DNA from: Macrosoma leucophasiata
Lineage: Eukaryota; Arthropoda; Insecta; Lepidoptera; Hedylidae
Reading direction: 5' to 3'
Length of the DNA: 64,000 nt
Assembly: GCA_036365455.1 (NCBI GenBank)
Contig: JAWQUS010000004.1
Location: 8,005,501-8,069,500 of the forward strand
In this document: piece by piece, positions 43,601 through 52,251 of the stretch
Numbering within the stretch: the first letter of the stretch is position 1
How the letters are laid out: the number at the start of each line of letters is the position of its first letter
The notes under the pieces: generated by a model
Database searches by the model: none
Told to the model about the DNA's origin: nothing
What the model saw: only the letters and a program-made list of their open reading frames with translations
Made by a program: the position numbers and the translations under genes

Positions 43601-44847
43601 TTCCCCCCTTCTATTACATACAGATCTAATGTTTTTTTTTTACTCTTGTATTTAACCAATGCCTTGAAGACACCGAACGGTTTTACTGTTTCCCCCGTGT
43701 AATACCTAAGTATTAAATTACACTGCTGTACTTTTATATGTATAAATAATTTCTCGTAACACTGTCGACTTATACAAGATACTGCGCTTCCCGTGTCGCA
43801 TTCAAAATCTAAAATTTTCTCATCGACATTTAAAGTTATATAAAATGGCTTACACTGTGATATTGCTAGTTGACAAATATCTATAAATATTACCTCGTCA
43901 CTATCCTCGCTATATTCACTCTCCTCGCAGTTCAAACGTCCTCCGTTCTCTCCATCCACGAAAGCGATACCTACGCTTTGTTGCCTCGCGATGTTTGGGC
44001 ACATCCGCTGAAGATGCCCTTGCCTATTACATACGCGACACACGTACGCGGCAAACTTGCATGCACGCTCATCATGCTGTGCCCCACAGCTGCGACACTG
44101 CCGGTATAGCCGACCCCGCTCCGTGGACGCCGACGTGGCCGCTGCCGCGACGCGCCGGCCCGAGCGCCCCGCGCCGCTGCCGCCGCCGCTCGGCTTTACG
44201 CCCGCCGCCATGCCGCGCGGCGCCGCGCGCGCCCATCCGCCGCGCTGCCAGCCGCCTGGCCCGCCCGCCGACGATGTCACTGCGTGACACTCGCCTGATG
44301 CTAATACCGCCGCACTCGCACCGCTATGTCCTTCGACAACCGCTGCATCCTTTTCTGCCGCCTCCATGCTCACCGCCAACGTATACGCTCTGCTGAAGTC
44401 CAAACCGCTCTCAGCGAACAACCTCTGCCTTATCGTCTCACTGCTGATGCCGCAAACCAATTGATCCCTCAAACTTTCCTCCAACCAACTGCCGAACTCG
44501 CAAGTTTTAGACATCTTTTTCAAGATGGCTACATATGCCGAGATCGTCTCGCCGTCGTTCTGTATTCTATTTCTAAATTTGAATCTTTCGGCCAGTGCGC
44601 TCGGTTTTGGTTGTAAATATTTACTCATAATTTCTACTATTTGTTGAAATGATTTAGTCTTCGGTTTTGCCGGTGTACACAAATTAACTAGCAGTTCGTA
44701 AGTTTCTGCACCCATAACCGTTATTAGCGTCGGCACTTGAAGTTCACTTGGTATTTTATTCACCACAAAATATTGTTCCATCCGCTCGATATACAGCTGC
44801 CAATCGTCTTTCTGCATATCAAACTCCACGATTCTGCCGATCGACAT
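40696..44847 (-). CDS. Ty3/gypsy Gag-Pol polyprotein, 1383 aa
   Basis: A single fused frame. The ATG at 44847 (protein MSIGRIVEF...) is the first in frame; the upstream in-frame extension begins with GTG. Gag covers about residues 1-290, with a Gly/Ala/Arg-rich stretch at about 170-245 and two zinc knuckles at about 255-290 (CRSCGAQHDERAC, CRVCNRQGHLQRMC). The protease has DTGS with Asp at 351. Reverse transcriptase spans about 480-700 with FLDD at 635-638. RNase H has TDAS at about 781 and TDHKPL at about 855. The integrase has a His2Cys2 finger at about 990-1030, then catalytic D1065, D1119 and E1155, with 35 residues between the last two. The C-terminal 100 residues are Arg/Glu-rich. No chromodomain or env is seen. 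No stop or frameshift is seen. Confidence 0.95.
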   Translation of the reverse strand: MSIGRIVEFDMQKDDWQLYIERMEQYFVVNKIPSELQVPTLITVMGAETYELLVNLCTPAKPKTKSFQQIVEIMSKYLQPKPSALAERFKFRNRIQNDGETISAYVAILKKMSKTCEFGSWLEESLRDQLVCGISSETIRQRLFAESGLDFSRAYTLAVSMEAAEKDAAVVEGHSGASAAVLASGECHAVTSSAGGPGGWQRGGWARAAPRGMAAGVKPSGGGSGAGRSGRRVAAAATSASTERGRLYRQCRSCGAQHDERACKFAAYVCRVCNRQGHLQRMCPNIARQQSVGIAFVDGENGGRLNCEESEYSEDSDEVIFIDICQLAISQCKPFYITLNVDEKILDFECDTGSAVSCISRQCYEKLFIHIKVQQCNLILRYYTGETVKPFGVFKALVKYKSKKKTLDLYVIEGGKTLLLGRQWMAALQIELPTIEYCNEVIKVDNEIFDMSDFSSKYCEVFADGLGCFTGGPVSIHVREGARPVFMRARPLAYALRAPVERALDQLVRDGILSPVERSDWATPIVPIVKKDGNIRICADYKLTVNKVAEIDRYPLPRVEELFNRLRGGEHFSKIDLSQAYAQLVLDDTKKYTVINTHKGLFMFNRLVYGLASSPGIFQRRLEQLFADLPQVGVFLDDIIITGPTRAAHTHNLHKVFERLQRYGLKVKKEKCVFFAKSVSYLGHTISNEGIHTCPEKVKAVMNTPTPTNVSELRAFIGLVMYYAKFVKNISMTLAPLYKLLKVGVRYDWSRECQSAFETVKRLLASSEVLMHYTPELPLVLTTDASSVGVGAVVSHLTPDGGERPLAYASRSLTAAERSYSQIDREALGIVFGIRKFHYYLYGRRFILRTDHKPLTYILGEKAGIPVMAASRLQRWAVLLSGYSYDIQYVPSTKNCADALSRLPHKQCKLNKSDENTYVQFVEQFLPITSQDVRSATASDKVFGRIMMYIQSGWPPDCPIDEFKGYFIRRNELYVECGCIMWGYRMLIPTSLRQKVLSQLHSSHMGIVKTKSLARSYVWWPNIDVDIERLCKQCETCAAEADAPPKAPIVPWPYTSRPWSRLHIDFLGPYNGMTFLVIIDSTSKWIELFQMKRTTASSVIKVLRATFARFGLPTEVVSDQGPPFTSSEFNYFLKNNGILHRFSPAYHPSSNGAAENAVRICKRTIKKAHREKVDVDTALQTFLLAYRNTVHSTTGETPAMILQKRALRSRIDLLRTDFTVENKVRGVQQQQAEQAGGIARSFREGQEVWARDYGNRDKWVKGTVSRTDSARRYSVVKDDGQIIKRHVDQMRRRSRLSDVTCPVREETEPPDGEDVAPHRGEEERTASPESRNLEEGEVEGDEGWRDALSVPVHSPQRLPLSASESPAAHPKRVRKPVVRFPVQ

Positions 44848-44883
44848 CGTGAAAACTATGAAAAAAAACTGCACACGCGAATT

Positions 44884-44901
44884 ATTCAGTTCTCGTCGCC
44901 A
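44884..44901 (-). other. Candidate primer binding site of gypsy element
   Basis: On the minus strand TGGCGACGAGAACTGAAT begins one base after the 5' LTR. An initial TGG fits pairing with a tRNA CCA end. The tRNA is not identified. Confidence 0.7.
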
Positions 44902-44902
44902 A

Positions 44903-45019
44903 TGAAATATAATGAGGAATCACAATGAGACGACGTCTTGCACTCAACACATTTATTCGCAGACTAGTGATATCTACCTACATACATTTGGATATTACCA
45001 ATGACCTACATACATCACA
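44903..45019 (-). repeat. 5' LTR of gypsy element
   Basis: 117 bp, identical by eye to 40514-40630. Flanked on the right by ATTAC. Confidence 0.95.
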
Positions 45020-45024
45020 ATTAC

Positions 45025-45703
45025 AAGTTTAACTTACATTACATTACACATTACATTTAATTACAAGTTTAACAAAGTTTAATGCCAATGTGATGGCCTT
45101 GCTGGTAAGCGTATGAAGATCCTCGGGGTGGCATATCCCACACCGGGAGATTATAAGGTACTGTACATTAGGGACACCATTAAATATATCTCAGATATAT
45201 TTAAAGGGACCATGGATGACAGTATATAGGGTATTGGGGGTGAACACAAAAGATCCCAATGGGTCGAAGTGTCCCAGTGTAAAAGCTGGCCCACAATAAG
45301 AAAAGATAAGAAGTTTAACTACAAAGTAATTTTATTAATTCAACCTAACTCTTTCATGATAAAATCTATGTCGTAACTGTACATTTCTAATTTCAACCCA
45401 TTTAATCTCTTTGTTTATCTTCCTAGTACACGCTTTGAAGTAAGGGGCATGTTAGCTACAATATATTTTAGTTCTTTTCTACGAATTTTTGCTAACATAA
45501 TATATATATAAACTTTGCTCATTAATTTCTAGCAAATGTTAAAAGTTCCACGCGTTAATTCAGTACTTTGGAACTGAATTAATGAGTAAGGCTTCTACGG
45601 ACAATATTATAATGGTCTATTAATCTAACTAGCGTTATATAGAACTCCCGAAGCTCCAATATCTCAAATGTATCACTTAAAATAGTTATTGCATATTAAC
45701 TTT
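45025..45703. other. No gene recognised; short palindrome inside
   Basis: Contains AAATATATCTCAGATATATTT (45184-45204 approximately), a near-perfect palindrome with 10-bp arms. Otherwise no coding frame or repeat terminus. Confidence 0.35.
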
Positions 45704-46786
45704 ATGTTATACTCTCTCGTGAAGCTACCATCGTACGGTCTCCCTGAGAAGCTACGCCATTGGACAGCCAGCTTTTTGTCAGAGCGTCACATCAAAGTCT
45801 TAGTCGATGGACAAAGCTCTGACACTCTACCAATAAACGCTGGTGTACCGCAAGGCTCTGTGTTATCTCCCACTCTTTTCATTCTGCATATCAATGATAT
45901 GTTGGAACAGAACCCAAACTATCATTGTTATGCGGACGACAGTACGGGAGATACACACTACACTAGCCGCGCAAATGCTTCTCGGGCGCTTATCGAGGAG
46001 AGTAGAACTAGACTTGTGTCTGAAGTCGAGAACTCCCTGGAGCGAGTCTCTGATTGGGGAAGACATCTAGTCCAGTTCAGCCCCACAAAGACACAAATCT
46101 GCGCGTTTACCGCTAAAAAATCCCCATTTATTGTAGCGCCTCAGTTCCAGAGCACTCATCTCACCATTAGTAAAAGTGTCGGTATCCTAGGTGTTGACAT
46201 ATCGAATGAGGTGCAGTTTCGAGGTCATATTGAGAGTAAGACCAAGCTGGCATCAAAGAAGCTCGGGGTACTAAACAAGGCAAGACAGTATTTCACATCG
46301 GGGCAACTTCTACAGCTCTATAAAGCTCAAGTGAGGCCCCATTTGGAATACTGCTCTCATCTTTGGGCGGGAGCCCCTAAACACCAGCTTGGTCCTCTTG
46401 ACTCAATTCAAAAACGTGCCATTCGAATCGTCAACGACCCAGGAATCACAGATAGACTCGAAAATCTGAGTCTGCGCAGAGACATCGCACCACCCGCCGA
46501 AGAGAGAAGTTCCACCCGCACAGACTGGACTTGGAAATGCTCAACAGTCCGATTCGCGAGTTCATTCCTGCCCAGAACGTGCAAATTGTGGAACGAATTT
46601 CCCTCAGAGGTGTTCCCTCGGCGCTACAAAATGGGGTTCTTCAAAACTGGCGTCAAAAGAGTCCTTCAGGGCTGGCAGCGCGTTGGCAACTCCCCTGATG
46701 TTGCAAATGTTCATAGGCGACGGTAACCACTTTCCATCAGGTGGACCGTCTGCTTGTCTGTCAATCATTTGACATTAAAAAAAAAA
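45704..46786 (+). pseudogene. 5'-truncated Jockey/CR1-like LINE with partial reverse transcriptase
   Basis: About 340 codons are open from 45704 to 46726. They encode the C-terminal half of a non-LTR reverse transcriptase: YGLPEKLRHWTASFLSERH, GVPQGSVLSPTLFILHIND, the catalytic YADD at 45929-45940, and the post-RT YCSHLWAGAP and FLPRTCKLWNEFPSEVFPRR blocks. Compared with the family, residues appear to be missing between RRDIA and PAEERS, an internal in-frame deletion of roughly 30 codons. The endonuclease and N-terminal RT are lost by 5' truncation. The 3' UTR reads CCATCAGGTGGACCGTCTGC and ends in an A-run at 46777-46786. It cannot be autonomous. Confidence 0.9.
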
Positions 46787-46837
46787 TACAATATCAACTC
46801 TATGTGTGTTTGTGTTGAAGCCTACTTAAAGAAATCT

Positions 46838-46880
46838 GTAAATGTTACAATAACTTTAACAAATATCGTGGTGCCCAGTC
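46838..46880 (+). repeat. M3 MITE fragment
   Basis: GTTACAATAACTTTAACAAA then TATCGTGGTGCCCAG matches the right part of the M3 copies at 51907 and 63616. Confidence 0.5.
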
Positions 46881-47486
46881 TTTCATAAATAACTACATCT
46901 ACTTAGATCATTTGTGTCTTATGAAATTAATATTCCATAATGTAGGTACTCTGGTTGGACGAAAACTTCGAAATGTCAGATATGTGAACTCAAATTAACG
47001 TAGTTTCAAACATAAAATACAGAAAATATCAAAATATATGCCCAATTGGACATTCTATATAAAATACAGATAAAAATGTCATAATAATTTCGTTAATTAA
47101 CTATGCGTGCTCAATTAAAAATCGAGTGAAATAAAATACTCGTAAATTAATTCGTAATAACAATATTGATTTTCGACATCGTTTTAACGGTATCACTGTA
47201 TTTATGGGAGTTTTCGAAAACTATTAAGATGATTGTTATACTGATTTTATCTAAATGGATTAAGTGAAAACATGCCTCACGAGACTGCGCTCAATAAAAT
47301 TGAAGATTGGAATCGGACCATCTTTCATCTTGGTCATGGTAGACATCTGCCGATATAAATCAGCGAGCAAAAGTTTCGGTGCAGTGATTTTGTTAGTCTT
47401 TAGTTACCATCATTGTTTCCATTTTTCTAGTCTTCCATTTGTACTAGATCAAATACGACGGGTTTATTAATAATTTCATTGTTTCA
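46881..47486. other. No gene or repeat recognised
   Basis: AT-rich sequence with short chance frames. Confidence 0.35.
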
Positions 47487-47816
47487 GTGCTGCTGGGGTG
47501 TATGGATCAACCAACACGATCGAGACTCAAGCTAACTTCACCTGCACGTGGTGCACCCTGCTGCACAACAAACGAGGTTCTGGCGACCTGCCAACACGCA
47601 CTGGACCAGCGTGGCGGGTTATGGTCTAAACCCCCCAGATGGAAATGCAGACGAAAGAAAGGCCTCAAGTGCCCGGCGGCTCCAGCAGCAAAATCGGCGT
47701 AGACGGGCTCTGGTTGAGCATTAGAGCCAGGGGTGCTCCGATCGGTCGGCATGGAGGTCATTGGGGGAGGCTTATGTTCAACAGTGGACGTCCTATGGCT
47801 GATATGATGATGATGA
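47487..47816 (+). repeat. RTE-type LINE 3' end with TGATGA tail
   Basis: A GC-richer block containing CGACCTGCCAACACGCACTG and GACCAGCGTGGCGGGTTATG. Near the right end come GGGGGAGGCTTATGTTCAAC, AGTGGACGTCCTATGGCTGA and a (TGA)n tail. The final 70 bp match the 3' ends of RTE-like LINEs known from Lepidoptera. The upstream part resembles a related tail type, so it may be composite. No intact coding frame. Confidence 0.7.
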
Positions 47817-48721
47817 TTGCTACTGGTGATGTCAGAATACTTTATAGTTAATTTTCTTCATGTTACTTTCGAGAACTGAGACAAAATGAATTAATTTCAA
47901 GAAAGTTTCAAGATTCATTTAATATAGATCTTTCAATATTCGCAAGCGACAGTAGATGGATGAATATTTTAAAAATATATCTATCTAACTAAAGATGACG
48001 GTACAATTCTACTGTTCTACATATTTGAATGTTTGAACATAGTTATTCATTCGAGCAATTAAGTAATTGAGCACCGGTAAATTCTATTTCCAGGAGTGGA
48101 AAAATAAAAGGTTCCTTCAAGTTGTCCATTTGACAGAAGAATGAAATGCGACATAATCTCCTAATCGGTGAAACCTACGCTCACTTTTTCATCTCTTAAA
48201 TGTGGTCTAGGGAAACCAGGTTTTATAACACGCATAACATGTAATAATGTTGATTACTATAATCGTGGGTATCCAGATTCATTACGCACGTAAACCACGT
48301 TATAAAGCAGCTACCGCATAGGAAGTGCGGGGATAATTTAATTAGATACTTACAATTTATGTTTATTTTAAATCATAATGAGCAGTTTCACTCTAAAACC
48401 CAGATGTGCACTAACGCTACAGTAAATTATACAGTCAATTTAAAACCGCTGTCAATTGCACGTAACCCCAGAGGCAACGTAGAGTTTAAAATAGTTTAAG
48501 AGTGTTTTGTAAGTTTTGAGAACGTCTCTATAGACATTCCAAGCATTAACATTTGCCTCTTATTCAAAGATATTTCCAAACGCTTGGTCACTTGGACACT
48601 AAGCCAACTCTTTGGTCTCTTTACGAGAGTACTGATATATTATTGGGACAGAGAATCAGCATTTCCATCCAACGTTACAATGCGGCTAAACAATGCCGCT
48701 GGAATACAGTGATGTAATAAA
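47817..48721. other. No gene or repeat recognised
   Basis: AT-rich, short chance frames only. Confidence 0.35.
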
Positions 48722-48930
48722 AATATGTTCCTGAAAGAAGGTGGCAAACAAGTAATGCAGCTCGCGTGGATTACAAGTGAATAGGTAGGTACCTGCACGA
48801 AAACCGAAACCCGATGTGTTGCCACCCTTGAGGCCTATATATGTTGTTTTGCCTCTGTGACAGATATTACATTACATCTAATTTAAACAATTTATAGTAG
48901 GTACTTACTGAACACTACTATTTGCCGGCA
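48722..48930 (-). repeat. R1 SINE-like repeat, minus strand, diverged
   Basis: Contains AAGGTGGCAAACAAGTAATG, TGTTGCCACCCTTGAGGCCT and TTACTGAACACTACTATTTG, the inverse of successive R1 blocks. Confidence 0.7.
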
Positions 48931-49884
48931 GACACAATCACATTTCAGAAAATTTGATCTAAGTACGATTACATTTTTCGTACTTTGAATTTGAGATATT
49001 AAATAGTGAATGAATATTAAACTTGTCGAAGTTCTCTTCGTAATTACAGCGTTTAGGGCTTATCATTTAAATATTGTATTACTTTTTCATAATTGTGAAT
49101 TACTTGACAAATAACGACTAAAAGTATCTACTTACCTACATGGTGAAAAGTTATTTTTGGAAGTGATAAATTATGTATAAACCTTAAATAATATTGCTTA
49201 TATAAATATCTAATATTATGACTTTTTAACTAACGCAAGGGCAAAGGGTATACCTACACGCGAGATGGTAATGGACTAAAGGTGGATGAAAGGTGAAAAG
49301 TAAAGGTGGAAGGTTATTGGACCGTTTGGATGCAGCACGTAATAATATACTGGCTGACCTTTTTTTACGCGGACATACTAAGACATAATAAGAAAGAGAT
49401 AGAGGTCCACTATCTGGACTCGTGCTCGTAGACCATTAGCTAAAAAAATATTAAGCTTCGATTATCTGACATCATTAAATGCTCCACTGCTGTACTGGAG
49501 CATGTAATGCCATCTAGTGACGAGTAAACGGACATATAGGTGGTCCTCGACCACAATCAAAATGCTGCTGTCTCTGACTCAAGTTCACTGCAACATCGAG
49601 GCTGCTCTTTTTCGCATTATAGCCCTAAAACAATCTACGCGAGCGTACTGCGTACATCCCCAATGCGCTACTATATCGAGGCAGCAGCTATAGATAGCGC
49701 TTAGTGCGACGTCATATTGTTTTATTTTTTTTAGGAATGGATCCATGTACGTGACGGCACTAGTCTACTTCACCGGGCAATCAGCGAGCGCAGAAAGCGC
49801 TCCAGCCTAAGCGAAGGGCCTGGATCCGGCCTCTGTATTTATACGTAACACACAGGCTATATGTAAGAGGTACCATTTATTATA
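48931..49884. other. No gene or repeat recognised
   Basis: AT-rich. A small inverted repeat ATGCTCCA...TGGAGCAT is near 49480-49505. Confidence 0.3.
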
Positions 49885-50075
49885 CGTACGGCTAAAATAT
49901 GGAATACTTTGCCGGCTTCTTTGTTGCTTAAAATCTACAACCTGAGCATGCATCTTCAAATTTAGAGTGAATAGGTACTTTCTAGACCAACGTGCTTCAT
50001 CTTCGGCTACATCTTCACTTTCCATCAGGTGAGTTGGTGGTCAAACGTTGGTTTATTACAAATTAAAAAAAAAAA
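49885..50075 (+). pseudogene. LINE 3' terminal fragment with A-tail
   Basis: Plus-strand codons read RTAKIWNTLPAS, then after a frame shift FKFRVNRYFLDQRASSS up to a TGA at 50030-50032. This is the typical C-terminus of Jockey/CR1-like LINE polymerases. The end reads TTCACTTTCCATCAGGTGAG, with an A-run at 50065-50075. It is a short, 5'-truncated, frameshifted copy. Confidence 0.75.
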
Positions 50076-50850
50076 CAGTAAGCTCGGATTTGTGTCACCT
50101 CCCTGGAACAACGCGCAAACCTGAATGCTGTCATGTTTGCTCTCACTAACTCTACCTATAAATTGACAAGGCGGTTTATTTATTACTTTCAACATAAAAA
50201 TACCTTACTTCGTCGTAATTATTATGATCGCGATACAGCACACTGGCTAAAATAACTATACTTGTCTGTTTCCATTTCCTACGGATACGAAAAAATATTA
50301 CCGCTCACGCTTGCAATTTGCTTGCCCGGCCCCGTAATTGCGGTCTTGATGTATGGAAGGTGATACTATCTGTGTCTGAGCCTTATATTCTATTCATTCA
50401 TCATAATTTGCAAACTGTGCATTAATTTTCTACACCTAAAATTGTACAGCTGTTGAAGATGTTGATGCGATAACAACGATGTATCAAGCATTGAAGCATT
50501 CCTAGAACCTGGTCATTTGTTCACCATAGACTGGTATAACAGTACTTACTTGTATGGTGTTTTGTATTTTAGTGTTCCGTATCTCAAATAGGAAAATGGA
50601 ACCTATCGAATATTATACGTCTGTCTGTCTGTCAGTCGATTATCTCCGAAAGTAAAAATCAGCCCCAGGGGCGGCAGCGTATGCATTATGACCTCTGGTG
50701 TCTATCATGTCTATGTCTTTAGGGTTCAGTGGATACATACCATCAAAACTATAAAACTAACATATATTAAAGGTATGTGAATTTCATGCATATGAGAGAA
50801 AATAGTAAAAATAAAGAGTCAATCAAACCTTACATTTTTATAGTATGTTT
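50076..50850. other. Mostly unrecognised; small R1-like fragment
   Basis: A stretch at about 50660-50715 (GGCAGCGTATGCATTATGAC, CTCTGGTGTCTA) resembles the middle of R1. No gene is seen. Confidence 0.35.
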
Positions 50851-50854
50851 TTAG

Positions 50855-50935
50855 GTTTTCGCGAGCTACACTCATTAGAATAAAACGAATTTTCGGACTT
50901 ATCTAGCGTATATGTACTTTTTTAATACTTACGGT
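50855..50935 (+). repeat. Dispersed repeat R2, copy 3 (left part)
   Basis: GGTTTTCGCGAGCTACACTC, ATTAGAATAAAACGAATTTT and CGGACTTATCTAGCGTATAT match the R2 start seen at 30384-30440 and, inverted, at 54918-54985. Confidence 0.6.
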
Positions 50936-51859
50936 AAATCACTCATGATTGTGAATTCATGACTGCATTCATGAATATCAGACTTAGACACAGTGAAGTA
51001 TGGGGTTAGCAAGTAGTTTACATAACTATGCAGTAATCGGAAGTTCCGATAATTCTTTTTTCGATCGCATTCCTCACCAAGGGCCTATCTACTTTCGAAA
51101 CGGCGCGCGGCGCTCCGCAGGCGCAGGCGTGAAATGCTACACAATGGAGTCGTGAGCAAGAAGTAGACGTGGCTCGTGGTACGTCCAAATGTTTACGCAA
51201 TTACTATACTATCTTAAGATCAATTCTATTCGGTTTTAAATAATTAACTCTATTTGAATATGCATCTTTTTTCGTTGTCAACTTTTTTTTCGTATTTGGC
51301 AAAATGAGCTGCTAACTGCTGCTGTGAACAATTAGTCAACCTTTAAATAGAAAAATCAAAGAGTAATTTCATCCCTACACTTGAGTAATTTCAATTAAAA
51401 ATATCGCGTAAATATTATTGTTAGATAAAGATGGAATCAAAAGCTACAAAGCAAAGGTTTTGGTGCAAGGTTTTGTACCTAATATCTTTGTAAGGACCGA
51501 TCCCCACAGAACTCAGAATAAAAATAAGTTAAAATGTATACCTATTATGTATACTGTTTAATCGTCAGCTCTACATTTAACCACGTCATGGATGAAGCTC
51601 GACTATATGGATAACACGTTACAATGCTCATCTTGTAATTGTTATTGTCCCAAAATTGGAAAATCCTAGACTCGCCTACTCTCTTTACTACTTAGGGCGC
51701 CCACACAAAACTCCGCAACGATGCGATGCGACGACGCATCGCAGGAACCTACTATGCGAATTTTTAAAACTGCCATTTCCTTATACGCCTGCTACTAAAA
51801 TGTCTACTAAATTGAACTTATTACTTATTATTAATCAGAACACTCATACGTTAGTTGTC
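50936..51859. other. No gene recognised
   Basis: AT-rich. A TTAGGGCGCCCACAC word at about 51692 resembles the start of a TTA-type MITE, but no partner end is found. Confidence 0.3.
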
Positions 51860-51977
51860 GTAACATTTCACATTCTTCTCTAACTTTTACAAACAGATTT
51901 ATTTAAGTTAGAGAAGGATGTGAAATGTTACAATAACTTTAACTTTAACAAATATCGTGGTGCAACCCAGGCTTAAA
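51860..51977. repeat. M3 MITE, rearranged with inverted duplication
   Basis: 51907-51977 matches M3 (GTTAGAGAAGGATGTGAAAT... GGTGCAACCCAGGC followed by TTA). The 25-bp arm at 51907-51931 is inverted at 51860-51884 with one mismatch. The normal left terminus is missing. Confidence 0.7.
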
Positions 51978-52249
51978 CACCTTGTATCACATTCAGTGAA
52001 TGTGATGGGTGTCGGTACTGACAAAAGTCATTAGACTGAGGCTGGTTAGCCCTAGCTATACCTACGGGTCATATGTCCTGCCTATAAAAACAGGAATCAT
52101 CAGCAGTCAATTAGTCCGTCAGTTATTTGTGATTCGTCGATTTCGAAAATAGAAATCGTCGCGATAAGGTTGGGTAGCCTTACATTCAACGGGCATAATT
52201 CGATAGCTTAACCCTAGAAGCTTAATGTATGTATGGCATTTCAACCTAA
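51978..52249. other. Flank of mariner copy 2, with TATA-like sequence
   Basis: CTATAAAAACAGG at 52082-52094 is followed by TCAGTT at 52119-52124. The spacing of about 38 bp is longer than the usual 30, so core-promoter assignment is weak. A CGATTTC/GAAATCG inverted repeat follows at about 52138-52158. Confidence 0.25.
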
Positions 52250-52251
52250 TA

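Larger units (their letters stand above)
40514..45019 (-). mobile_element. Complete Ty3/gypsy (Mag-type) LTR retrotransposon, 4.5 kb
   Basis: Two 117-bp LTRs (40514-40630 and 44903-45019) appear identical by eye. On the element strand they run TGTGATGTATG to ATATTTCA. The target duplication ATTAC lies at 40509-40513 and 45020-45024. A candidate primer binding site (44884-44901), a purine tract (40631-40641) and a single gag-pol frame are present. Very short LTRs and a fused gag-pol frame fit the Mag lineage. Nothing is broken, so the insertion looks recent. Confidence 0.96.

Noticed and set aside
44000..44400. Long open frames opposite the gypsy gag
   Set aside because: Antisense shadows of the GC-rich gag region; compositionally biased Pro/Arg/Ala translations.
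52082..52124. TATA box plus initiator near mariner copy 2
   Set aside because: The spacing of about 38 bp is off and no downstream exon is seen, so it is only noted in the feature list, not called a promoter.
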